From Alphaproteobacteria bacterium MarineAlpha10_Bin2 (GTDB taxonomy: Bacteria > Pseudomonadota > Alphaproteobacteria > UBA828): a stretch of 8,512 nucleotides of DNA. The notes beneath the pieces are model-generated. The model searched no databases. It was not told where the DNA came from and worked only from the letters and a program-made list of their open reading frames with translations. The position numbers and the translations under genes were made by a program. The DNA lies in contig PTKB01000114.1 in NCBI GenBank assembly GCA_002937555.1, positions 1 through 8,512 of the forward strand. The letters run 5' to 3'. Of the stretch, positions 1-6,450 are shown piece by piece. Positions within the stretch are counted from its first letter, which is position 1. Each line of letters begins with the position of its first letter.

Positions 1-417
1 CACCAATGTGGTGACCAGCATTTTGTTGCGGGTCATGAAATCTTTCACCGCCTGCACCGGCGTAATGCCGAGCATCAGCACGATCGAGACTTCATCTTCG
101 AACAACAGTTTCTTGGCGCCGACGGTAGCTTTGATGGCGTCGAACTCGTCATCATAGGAAATAACCTCGACCATGTATTTCTCGCCGCCCACGTCCATGC
201 CGCCTCCGGCATTGATCTGTTCGACCCAAATCTCGACGCCGTAGAGGCCGGGAAGGCCCCAGCCGGCGGCATCGCCCGTAAGCGCCGCGAGGAAGCCGAT
301 CTTGATCGTTTTTTCACCGGCAAAAATCTTTGACGGCGTTGCGCTGAGAGCTGTAATACCGGCGGCGACGCCGCCCGTGCCGGCCAGAAATTTGCGTCTT
401 GAGATGTTCGATGTCAT
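1..417 (-). CDS. ABC transporter periplasmic substrate-binding protein, branched-chain amino acid type (N-terminal part)
   Basis: This is the first 139 codons of a gene that runs off the left edge of the window. The protein starts MTSNISRRKFLAG, a textbook twin-arginine (Tat) signal with Arg7-Arg8, followed by a short hydrophobic stretch and a cleavage region near SKIFAGEK. The mature part opens with IKIGFLAALTGDAAGWG and continues with GVEIWVEQINAGGG, the start of the LivJ/Peripla_BP_6 fold that binds amino acids or other small carboxylates and amides for an ABC importer. The ATG at 415-417 has a clear Shine-Dalgarno GGGAGG (minus strand, 427-432) nine bases upstream. The permease and ATPase genes are outside the window, so the ligand cannot be deduced. 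The divergent neighbour is a cupin dioxygenase, so uptake of an aromatic or related carbon source is possible but only an inference. Confidence 0.85.
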   Translation of the reverse strand, partial: MTSNISRRKFLAGTGGVAAGITALSATPSKIFAGEKTIKIGFLAALTGDAAGWGLPGLYGVEIWVEQINAGGGMDVGGEKYMVEVISYDDEFDAIKATVGAKKLLFEDEVSIVLMLGITPVQAVKDFMTRNKMLVTTLV

Positions 418-661
418 GGAAAAAAGCCTCCCTAAGCCTTCTGTTATTGTCTGCGTTCGAACGTATCATACCAAACGGAATGCTCCGAAATCGGAATTCC
501 GCTATAATTTGTCTTACAATTATACCTAATCAATCGTGCCGCGTCGCCATACTTTTTATCGCGCCCCTCTGCAAAATAGCCGGCGGCGTGAAGTCATCTT
601 TTTACTTGCTAACGTTTGTATTTATTGAGAATTCACTCGAACCCCGTTTGGAGAAGAGATT
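418..661. promoter_or_regulatory. Divergent promoter region between the binding-protein gene and the cupin dioxygenase gene
   Basis: This 244-bp AT-rich gap separates two genes that point away from each other. It holds a perfect TATAAT on the plus strand at 503-508 and a perfect TATAAT on the minus strand at 519-524. Neither has a convincing TTGACA-like -35 box at 16-18 bp, which suggests activator-dependent promoters. Other symmetric sites are a 10-bp palindrome CGTTCGAACG at 454-463, CGGAATTCCG at 492-501, and the larger inverted repeat listed separately. I see no small gene here: the open frames across the region have no ribosome binding site and no recognisable protein. Confidence 0.45.
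503..524. promoter_or_regulatory. Candidate GntR-type operator within a larger inverted repeat
   Basis: TATAATT at 503-509 and AATTATA at 518-524 are exact inverted copies eight bases apart. At their centre is TTGT-CTT-ACAA (509-519), which matches the T-x-GT-NNN-AC-x-A form known for FadR/FCD-type GntR repressors. The site overlaps both divergent TATAAT boxes, so a bound dimer could block both promoters at once. No regulator gene is visible in the window; it might lie beyond the left edge. The sequence match is direct, but the regulator assignment is inferred. Confidence 0.4.
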
Positions 662-1183
662 ATGGCGGACAATGTATCCGAAATGAGACCGAGCGCTTCG
701 ACAGCCACCACACACCCCTATGCCGCCGGCGAACTGGTGCTCGACGCGGTGCCGGAAGACGAGCGGCTTTGGGTGCCGATGAGCGAGGGCGTGTGGTTCC
801 GCCCGCTCATGTTCAACACCGTGCAGGGCGGCTGGTGTCATCTGGTCCGCGTGCGCAAGGCCGGCATCGTCAGCCGCCACCGCCACCCCGACCCGGTGCA
901 TGGATTGGTTCTGAAAGGGGCGTGGCGCTATCTCGAACATGATTGGGTGGCCACCGAAGGCACCTACATATTCGAGCCGCCGAGCGAAACCCATACCCTG
1001 GTGGTCGATGAAGGCACGCCGGAAATGATCACATTTTTCCAGGTCACCGGATCGCTGCACTATGTCGACGAAGCCGGCAAGGCGATCGGCTTCGACGACG
1101 TGTTCACCCGCATCGACCTGGCACGGGCGCATTTTGAGGAAGTCGGCCTCGGCGCCGACTACGTCCGCAACTTCGTGCGCTAA
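662..1183 (+). CDS. Cupin dioxygenase, 2,4'-dihydroxyacetophenone dioxygenase family
   Basis: A 173-residue single-domain cupin. The first cupin motif reads RHRHPDPVHGLVLKG (residues 72-86) and the second is around FEPPSETHTL (104-113). His73, His75 and His111 fit the three-histidine non-haem iron site of the 2,4'-dihydroxyacetophenone dioxygenase (DAD) family; His80 is also nearby. Characterised members cleave the C-C bond of 2,4'-dihydroxyacetophenone to 4-hydroxybenzoate and formate, but many family members have unknown substrates, so this is a family-level call. The protein has no signal peptide and should be cytoplasmic. The ATG at 662 has GGAG at 650-653, eight bases upstream. It is divergent from the binding-protein gene across a shared control region, and its TAA overlaps the stop codon of the convergent gene downstream. 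Confidence 0.8.
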   Translation: MADNVSEMRPSASTATTHPYAAGELVLDAVPEDERLWVPMSEGVWFRPLMFNTVQGGWCHLVRVRKAGIVSRHRHPDPVHGLVLKGAWRYLEHDWVATEGTYIFEPPSETHTLVVDEGTPEMITFFQVTGSLHYVDEAGKAIGFDDVFTRIDLARAHFEEVGLGADYVRNFVR

Positions 1184-2511
1184 GCCGCAAGACCCGCTTT
1201 CAGCATGGTTTCGCGTAGATGCTCGCGGTCCGACTCGAGCGCATAGAGGGCGCGTTTGAGGACGGCAGAAATCGAAAATTCCGAACTGCGTTCGAGCACA
1301 AGCGCCGTCTCTGCCTCGGCCTCCGCCATGTTGCCGAGCGCCGCATGGCAAGCGGCGATGTAAGCATGCTCCATATGGCCAAGGCGCGAGGTGCGTTTGA
1401 AGGCGTCGATGGACTCTTGATATTGCCGCGCCATGTAATGGGCATGACCTAAGAATTTGACGCGGCGCTCCGCTTCGGACGGGTCCAACAACAATGCTTT
1501 CTCGATCCACCCGACGGCCTCTGCCGCTTCGCCGAGCCAGACGCGCGTTTCACCGCGCTGGGAAACGATGCGTGGATCGTTCGGGTTGAGCGCGAAGGCG
1601 CGATCCTGATGAAAACGTGCTTTGTCGTAATCCCGATGTAAGACAAGACTGAGCTCGGCGAGAATGCGGTGGCTCTCAGCATCGTCTCCCGAGTTGTCGC
1701 TTAACCCCTTCTCCGCTTCGGCAACCTGTTTCAGAACGGTTTTTTCATCGATATAGCCGCGGCCCCAGGCTTGGCCCAGGCTACAGGCATGCCAGGCGTG
1801 AGCGAGACTGAAATCGGGGTCCAGCTCCAGAGCTTTCTGCGCCATCTCGATCGCCTTGGCGTTGTCCTCGCGCGTTTTCTTGTGGTGGTGGTCCTTGGCG
1901 CGCAGAACGTAATCATAGGCGGCCATGTTTTCGGTCGGCTTGCGCTTGCTTTCCTCCAGGTGCGCCGCTTCCACACGGCGCGGCAGATTGGCGACGATGA
2001 CCTGGGTGATTTCGTCCTGCACCGCGAACACGTCCTCCAGCTCGCGGTCAAAACGTTCGGCCCACAGGTGATGGCCGTCCGCCGCATCGACGAGCTGAAC
2101 CGTGATGCGCACCCGGTTCCCCACCTTGCGCACGCTGCCTTCGACGATGTAGCGCACGCCAAGCTCGCGGCCCACTTTGGTGACGTCGACCGCCTTGGCC
2201 TTATAGGTGAAGGTGGAATTTCGCGCGATGACGAAGAGATCGTGATAGCGCGACAGCTCGGTGATGTTGTCTTCGGTCATGTCGTCGACGAAATACTCCT
2301 GCTCTTCGTCCTTGCTCATATTGTCGAACGGCAGGACGGCGATGGTCGGCTTCGCGGCGCTGATTTTATCGCTTTTTGCCGGGCTGTCCGTCGAAACCGG
2401 CGCCGGCGCGGCGCCGGCCTCAGAAACGCGGTAGGTGCGCACCGGCTGATCGATATTCTTGACCGATTTTTCGCCTAGATCGCTGTAGGTGAGGTCTTGC
2501 TTGTTGCGCAC
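1180..2511 (-). CDS. C-terminal part of split cyclase protein: TolB-like domain plus TPR repeats
   Basis: This 443-codon stretch opens at a GTG (2509-2511) only because of the upstream TAA; no Shine-Dalgarno precedes it, so independent translation is doubtful. The first residues (about 1-30, DLTYSDLGEKSVKNIDQPVRTYRV region) are the end of the cyclase domain. Residues about 54-175 (PTIAVLPFDNMS through WAERFDRELEDVFAVQDEI) match the TolB-like N-terminal domain often found in such cyclases and in CadC-like regulators. From about residue 195 to the end come TPR helices, for example AIEMAQKALELDPDFSLAHAW and AVGWIEKALLLDPSEAE. These regions normally serve protein-protein contact or signal input. 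No membrane segment is evident. The TAG stop overlaps the stop of the convergent dioxygenase gene (CTAA, 1180-1183), leaving no room for an intergenic terminator. Confidence 0.75.
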   Translation of the reverse strand: MRNKQDLTYSDLGEKSVKNIDQPVRTYRVSEAGAAPAPVSTDSPAKSDKISAAKPTIAVLPFDNMSKDEEQEYFVDDMTEDNITELSRYHDLFVIARNSTFTYKAKAVDVTKVGRELGVRYIVEGSVRKVGNRVRITVQLVDAADGHHLWAERFDRELEDVFAVQDEITQVIVANLPRRVEAAHLEESKRKPTENMAAYDYVLRAKDHHHKKTREDNAKAIEMAQKALELDPDFSLAHAWHACSLGQAWGRGYIDEKTVLKQVAEAEKGLSDNSGDDAESHRILAELSLVLHRDYDKARFHQDRAFALNPNDPRIVSQRGETRVWLGEAAEAVGWIEKALLLDPSEAERRVKFLGHAHYMARQYQESIDAFKRTSRLGHMEHAYIAACHAALGNMAEAEAETALVLERSSEFSISAVLKRALYALESDREHLRETMLKAGLAA

Positions 2512-2535
2512 CTGGTCATAGACAGTGCCGGAAAT

Positions 2536-2538
2536 TTA
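2536..2538 (-). other. In-frame TAA stop inside the cyclase domain
   Basis: On the minus strand the codons read GAA AGC ATC TAA ATT TCC GGC. Family relatives usually have Cys or another residue here. UAA is not a selenocysteine or pyrrolysine codon, so recoding is not expected. Confidence 0.85.
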
Positions 2539-2940
2539 GATGCTTTCGGGCTCGGCAATCTGTTCGAGGCGCGCCGCGATGTTGACGCCGTCGCCGAGAA
2601 TGTCATCGCCTGAGACCATCACATCGCCGAGATTGATGCCGATGCGAAAGCGCATACGGCGCTCTTCCGGCAGGTCGGAGTTGCATTTGGCGACGCCCGT
2701 CTGCATGTCGAGCGCACAGCGCACCGCCTCGACCGCGCTTGAGAATTCCGCCAGCACGCTGTCGCCGCCGGTGGCGACGATGCGCCCGCCTTTCTCCGCC
2801 ACATTGCTGTCTATGATTTGGCGGCACTGGCGCAGAATTTCGAAGGTGCTTTCCTCGTCATCACCCATCATCCGGCTGTAGCCGACCACATCGGCGGAGA
2901 GAATTGCAGCCAATCGGCGCTTGATGACGTCTGATGCCAC
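2536..2940 (-). CDS. N-terminal class III adenylate/guanylate cyclase domain, truncated by nonsense codon
   Basis: A 134-residue fragment starting at GTG (2938-2940), with AGGGA (minus strand, 2950-2954) nine bases upstream; an upstream stop in frame leaves no better start. It carries the main class III cyclase signatures: AAILSADVVGYS with metal-binding Asp17, GGDSVLAEF with Asp60, and GDGVNIAARLEQIAEP with the transition-state Asn120 and Arg124. The domain normally converts ATP to cAMP (or GTP to cGMP). The TAA removes the last strands of the domain and everything after it, including the conserved SGTVYDQV and GEKSVKNI segments. The fragment is therefore unlikely to fold as an active cyclase. 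It sits 77 bp downstream of the oxidoreductase gene, on the same strand. Confidence 0.8.
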   Translation of the reverse strand: MASDVIKRRLAAILSADVVGYSRMMGDDEESTFEILRQCRQIIDSNVAEKGGRIVATGGDSVLAEFSSAVEAVRCALDMQTGVAKCNSDLPEERRMRFRIGINLGDVMVSGDDILGDGVNIAARLEQIAEPESI

Positions 2941-3017
2941 GCGTTGAAATCCCTGAAATCGACGGAGCGGATCAGTCTAATTGGCCGCTTCGGTCAAGAC
3001 AACGGACTGGGCGGATG

Positions 3018-3992
3018 TCATGCCACGGTGATGACGATTCGGCCGATCGCACGGCGCTCCAACAGTTCGGTCATGGCGGCCGGAACCTGTTCCAACGGAA
3101 AGGTTTGCGTGACCAGCGGTTTGAGCTTGCCGTCCCGCCACCAGCCGGTCAGCTCCTCGACGCTGGCGCGCAGCAAGTCGGGCCGGAGTTCGCGATAGTA
3201 GCGCAGCGACGAGCCCATCGCCGAGCGGTTCTTGACCAGGAGGCGATTGGCCGGAATTTGCGGAATGCCGCCGACAAAGCCGATCACCAGAATGCGCCCG
3301 CCCCAGGCGAGCGACGACAGCGCCTGGTCGAACAGTTCGCCGCCCACCGGGTCGTAGCAGACATTGGCCCCTTTGCCGCCGGTGAGCGTGGCGACGCGCT
3401 CCTTCAGGCTATCCGCTTTGTAGTTGATTAGCTCGTCGGCGCCATGCTGGCGGGCGACGTCGAGCTTTTCCGCGCTGCTCGCTCCGGCGATGACGGTGGC
3501 GCCGAGCGCCTTGCCGATTTCGACCGCCGTCAAACCGACGCCGCCGGATGCGCCCAGCACCAACAGTGTTTCCCCGCTTTCGAGCTTGGCCTGCCAGCGG
3601 ATGGCGACATGGGACGAGACGTAGCCGATCAGGAACGAGGCGGCGATCTCGTCGCTCATGCTGTCCGGTACGTTGTAGCAATCTATTTCGCTGGCGACGG
3701 TCTGTTCCGCGAAGCCGCCATAGCCGAGCATCGCCATGACCCGGTCGCCGGGCTTGAATCGGGTCACGGCGCTGCCGCATTCCGTCACTTCGCCGCAGGC
3801 TTCGAGCCCGGGCGCGAAGGGGAAGTCGGGCCGTGTCTGGTAATGGCCCTTAATCATGATGGTGTCGGCGTAGTTGACGCAGGACGCCAATATCCTGATC
3901 CGTATCTGGTCCGCCGCCGGTTGCGGTGCGTCGATCTCTTCGAGGCGCAACTCGCTCGGCGCCCCCCAGGCGCGGCAAATCATCGCTCGCAT
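3018..3992 (-). CDS. NADPH:quinone oxidoreductase-like medium-chain dehydrogenase/reductase
   Basis: A 324-residue zinc-independent MDR enzyme. The N-terminal GroES-like half (about 1-120) has FPFAPGLEACGEV (58-70) and FKPGDRVMAM (79-88). The Rossmann half begins with LLVLGASGGVGLTAVEIGKA (143-162), whose glycine-rich GASGGVG loop binds NADPH. The structural and catalytic cysteine clusters of zinc alcohol dehydrogenases are absent. Family members reduce quinones or other alpha,beta-unsaturated carbonyls; the actual substrate cannot be read from the sequence. I chose the ATG at 3990-3992 because AGGGGGA (minus strand, 4001-4007) is eight bases upstream. An in-frame ATG at 4008-4010 would add six residues but has a poorer site. 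It lies 38 bp downstream of ccmI on the same strand and is probably co-transcribed, though it has no known role in cytochrome maturation. Confidence 0.88.
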   Translation of the reverse strand: MRAMICRAWGAPSELRLEEIDAPQPAADQIRIRILASCVNYADTIMIKGHYQTRPDFPFAPGLEACGEVTECGSAVTRFKPGDRVMAMLGYGGFAEQTVASEIDCYNVPDSMSDEIAASFLIGYVSSHVAIRWQAKLESGETLLVLGASGGVGLTAVEIGKALGATVIAGASSAEKLDVARQHGADELINYKADSLKERVATLTGGKGANVCYDPVGGELFDQALSSLAWGGRILVIGFVGGIPQIPANRLLVKNRSAMGSSLRYYRELRPDLLRASVEELTGWWRDGKLKPLVTQTFPLEQVPAAMTELLERRAIGRIVITVA

Positions 3993-4030
3993 ACTCTCTT
4001 TCCCCCTCATTTGTTTTCTTGCCGCCCGGC

Positions 4031-5920
4031 TTACTCCGGCAACTCATTGAGCGCGCGTTCGACCACGCTGCGGTCGGCGCCGCCGGGCGGCAGCAGTTCC
4101 AGCAAACGGTTCCAAAATCCGCGCGCGCCGCCGGGGCGCTCCGCCGCCGCTTCGGCAAAGCCCATAAACCACAAGGCTTCCGGGTGCTCCGGGTCGAGCT
4201 CGAGAATGCGCCGGTAAAGGGCGATCGCCTGTTCGGGGAACTCGGTGGCGTCGCCGGCGGCATTCATCACGGCGCGCGCATAGGCGCGCAGCACTTCGCT
4301 ATCATCGGGCGCCAATTCCGCTGCGCGGGCGAAGGCCTCGCGCGATTCATCATGCCGGCCGAGCACCGAATAGGAGCGGCCCAAACGCAGCCAGCCTTGC
4401 AGATCGTCGGGATTTTCGCTCAGGCGCTCGGCCAGCCGCTCGACCATACCGCCGATCATTTGAGCCTGATCCTCGGGGCTCATGTCTTCCGCCGCAGCCA
4501 TATCTTCTTGGCTCGGCCCCGGCTGCCGGTCGCGATCCTCCAGCTCGGCGACACGCTGCTCGGCTTCGGCTGCGTTAGCGTCCTCGCCGAGCACCCGGTA
4601 GGAATTGGCAAGACGGCGCCAGCCTTCGAGATCATCCGGCTCCTCGGCCAATCGGTCCGCTAGCCTGGCGACCATCGAGCGGATCATGTCCATGCGCTCT
4701 TCCGGACTCATCTCCGCAGCCGCTGCCATGTCCTCCTGGCTCGGCCCCGGCTGCCGCGCGTCGTCAGCCTCGAGCTCAGCGACGCGCCGTTCGGCTTCTG
4801 CCGCATTTTCGTCTTCACCGAGCACCCGGTAGGAGTTGGCGAGACGGCGCCAGCCTTCGAGATCGTCCGGCTGTTCGGCGAGGCGCGCCGCCAATTGGTC
4901 GACCATGGAGCGGATCATGTCCATCCGCTCTTCCGGGCTCATCTCCGCCGCCGCGGCCATGTCTTCCTCGCTCGGCCCCGGTTGCCGCGAGGTCGCGGGG
5001 GCGGAGGAAATCGAACCGAGTTCGATGCCGGTTTCGTCCGCCGCGCGCCGCATCCAGGTGACGAGGTCGCCGCGCCAGGGGGCGTTCGCTGGCGTTTCCG
5101 CCGCCAGTTTCCGCCACATCTCGAGCGCTTCGCCAGGGCGGCCCTGCTGCGCCAAGGCGATGCCGACATAATATTGAGCCGCCGGATCGTCGGGATTGAC
5201 GCCGAGCACCGTTTCGAACGCCGTCAAGGCGTCGGCGGTCACGATCCCTTCGGCGGCGAACACCATGGCCTCCGCCATCGAGCCGATAATGTCGGGATCG
5301 CCATCGGACAGCCTGACGGCGGTGGCGAGCGCCTGCGCCGCTTCCCCGTAGCGCTCGAGCGTAATCAGCGAGCGGCCGAGCAGCAGCCAGTCCTCAAGAT
5401 CGTCCGGATCCTGTTCGAGACGGCGCGCCAGATTGGCGATCGCCGCTTCGACGGTTTGCCCGGCCATCTCCTGCCCGGCCGCGCCGCCGCCTTGTTGCGC
5501 GACGCCGGAAAACGGCCGCCCCGGCGTGCCGGGCGAGCCCAACACCAGATAAAGCGCCACCGCCAGCGCCGGAACCGCCGCCCCGACGGCGCCCATCAGC
5601 AACCACGGTCGGGCCTTGCCGCCGGGTACCGTCGCCGCTTCTCCCGCCCCGTCCGTCCCGTCCGCCCCTGTGCTTTCGCCGCCGTCGCGCTTAGCCGCGG
5701 CCAGCATGCGGCGCTGAATTTCGAGGCGCGCAGCCTCGCTCTGGTCGTCGCCCACCAAGCCGCGCGCGCGGTCGCTTTCCAATTCGTCGAGCTGGTCGCG
5801 GTAGATCGCGAGATCAAATTCGACGCGCCGCGGCGCTTTGCGGTGACGTAGTGCGAGCGGTACCAGCACCAGCGCCAGCGCCGCCGCCGTCATCATCGCG
5901 ATGACCAGCCAGAAAATCAT
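4031..5920 (-). CDS. ccmI: Cytochrome c maturation protein CcmI (CycH), extended TPR form
   Basis: CcmI is the membrane chaperone that captures apocytochrome c and hands it to the CcmF/CcmH haem ligation complex. Residues 1-25 (MIFWLVIAMM onward) are the first membrane helix. The stretch 33-75 (EFDLAIYRDQLDELESDRARG) is the typical cytoplasmic leucine-zipper-like loop. Residues about 105-127 are the second helix, and the remaining 500 residues are periplasmic TPRs. The segment MWRKLAAETPANAPWRGDL (268-286) is characteristic of the family. At 629 residues it is much longer than usual CcmI, because a module beginning RQPGPS and containing EMSPEERMDMIRSMV and PDDLEGWRRLANSYRVLG occurs three times (from residues 312, 389 and 465). 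It lies 39 bp downstream of ccmH. No strong Shine-Dalgarno precedes the ATG, but the start fits the first membrane helix. Confidence 0.92.
   Translation of the reverse strand: MIFWLVIAMMTAAALALVLVPLALRHRKAPRRVEFDLAIYRDQLDELESDRARGLVGDDQSEAARLEIQRRMLAAAKRDGGESTGADGTDGAGEAATVPGGKARPWLLMGAVGAAVPALAVALYLVLGSPGTPGRPFSGVAQQGGGAAGQEMAGQTVEAAIANLARRLEQDPDDLEDWLLLGRSLITLERYGEAAQALATAVRLSDGDPDIIGSMAEAMVFAAEGIVTADALTAFETVLGVNPDDPAAQYYVGIALAQQGRPGEALEMWRKLAAETPANAPWRGDLVTWMRRAADETGIELGSISSAPATSRQPGPSEEDMAAAAEMSPEERMDMIRSMVDQLAARLAEQPDDLEGWRRLANSYRVLGEDENAAEAERRVAELEADDARQPGPSQEDMAAAAEMSPEERMDMIRSMVARLADRLAEEPDDLEGWRRLANSYRVLGEDANAAEAEQRVAELEDRDRQPGPSQEDMAAAEDMSPEDQAQMIGGMVERLAERLSENPDDLQGWLRLGRSYSVLGRHDESREAFARAAELAPDDSEVLRAYARAVMNAAGDATEFPEQAIALYRRILELDPEHPEALWFMGFAEAAAERPGGARGFWNRLLELLPPGGADRSVVERALNELPE
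4300..4987 (-). repeat. Triplicated ~77-codon module inside ccmI
   Basis: Three in-frame tandem copies start at codons for RQPGPS at 4987, 4756 and 4528 (minus strand), giving periods of 231 and 228 bp. Copies 1 and 2 differ at roughly nine or ten of 76 residues and at many silent sites. Copy 3 is more diverged. Related CcmI proteins generally carry one such module, so this is an internal expansion that kept the frame. Confidence 0.85.
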
Positions 5921-5959
5921 GCCGCGCCGCCGTTGGTATGCGCCGCCAGGTCGGTGCGC

Positions 5960-6448
5960 CTAGCCGAAATCATCGCGGCTCAGGCTCTCCACTTGTTTGC
6001 GCTCGTCCTCGCTGAGCGGCGCCGGCGCGCTTTCTCCGGCGCGTCTTCGGCGCCTCAAGAGGAACAGCCATAGACCGCCGGCGCCGCCGACGAAGACGAT
6101 CGCCGGGCCGAACCAAAGCACATAGTTGGCCGGTTTGACGGGCGGGCGCAACAGCACGAAGTCACCGTAGCGCGCGGAGAGAAAATCGAGCACCGCTGCG
6201 TCCGAATCGCCGCCGGCGATACGCTCGCGCACCAGGCGGCGCAAATCGCGTGCCAATTCGGCGTTCGAATCGGATATCGCCTGGCCCACGCAGACCGGGC
6301 AGCGCAACTCGTCATGCAGTTTCAGCGCGCGCGCTTCCAAAACCGAATCGTCGAGCGCCTCGTCGGCACTGAACGCGTCGACGCTGCCGGGCGCGTGCAG
6401 CAGGACGGTGAGCAACAGCGCGGCCAAAGCGAGAGAGATCGGGCGCAT
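5960..6448 (-). CDS. ccmH: Cytochrome c maturation thiol-disulfide oxidoreductase CcmH (CycL)
   Basis: A 162-residue protein with a signal peptide (MRPISLALAALLLTVLLHAP, cleavage near VDA-FS), a periplasmic domain and one C-terminal membrane helix (about 108-131), followed by a basic tail RRRRR. The motif ELRCPVCVGQ (Cys50, Cys53) is the LRCxxC active site that reduces the CXXCH disulfide of apocytochrome c, or forms a mixed disulfide with it before haem attachment. The following NAELARDLRRLVRERI is also typical of the family. I start it at the ATG 6446-6448, because that Met begins a proper signal peptide; a longer in-frame start at 6586 would add 46 residues that overlap ccmG and look non-native. 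The ccmG stop is two bases upstream, so the two genes are probably translationally coupled. It lacks the fused CcmI-like TPR domain seen in enterobacterial CcmH, consistent with the separate ccmI next to it. Confidence 0.93.
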   Translation of the reverse strand: MRPISLALAALLLTVLLHAPGSVDAFSADEALDDSVLEARALKLHDELRCPVCVGQAISDSNAELARDLRRLVRERIAGGDSDAAVLDFLSARYGDFVLLRPPVKPANYVLWFGPAIVFVGGAGGLWLFLLRRRRRAGESAPAPLSEDERKQVESLSRDDFG

Positions 6449-6450
6449 GG

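Larger units (their letters stand above)
1180..2940 (-). pseudogene. Adenylate/guanylate cyclase-TolB-like-TPR protein gene split by an in-frame TAA
   Basis: Read as one frame, this is a 586-codon gene of a layout common in Rhizobiales and related Alphaproteobacteria: class III cyclase domain, TolB-like middle domain, C-terminal TPR repeats. A single TAA at 2536-2538 interrupts it. The residues on either side (AEPESI, stop, ISGTVYDQVRNK) join exactly as in intact relatives, which usually read like AEPGGICVSGTVYDQVR. There is no length change, so it is a substitution and not a frameshift. The rest of the frame is clean, so the break is recent or is a sequencing or assembly error. The two halves are described separately. 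Confidence 0.8.

Noticed and set aside
302..686. Small plus-strand open frames in the divergent promoter
   Set aside because: They overlap the binding-protein start region or the dioxygenase start, with no ribosome binding site or known motif.
602..1510. Long minus-strand open frame of 302 codons across the cupin gene
   Set aside because: It is antisense to the dioxygenase, has a composition typical of GC-rich shadow frames, and no recognisable domain or ribosome binding site.
2941..3017. Promoter upstream of the cyclase gene with TTGACC
   Set aside because: No -10-like hexamer at a usable spacing, so support is too weak.
3444..4663. Long plus-strand open frames opposite the oxidoreductase and ccmI genes
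   Set aside because: They mirror well-identified minus-strand genes; stop-free antisense frames are expected in GC-rich coding DNA.
4895..5851. 318-codon plus-strand open frame
   Set aside because: It is antisense to ccmI, with Arg/His/Pro-rich sequence and no domain match.
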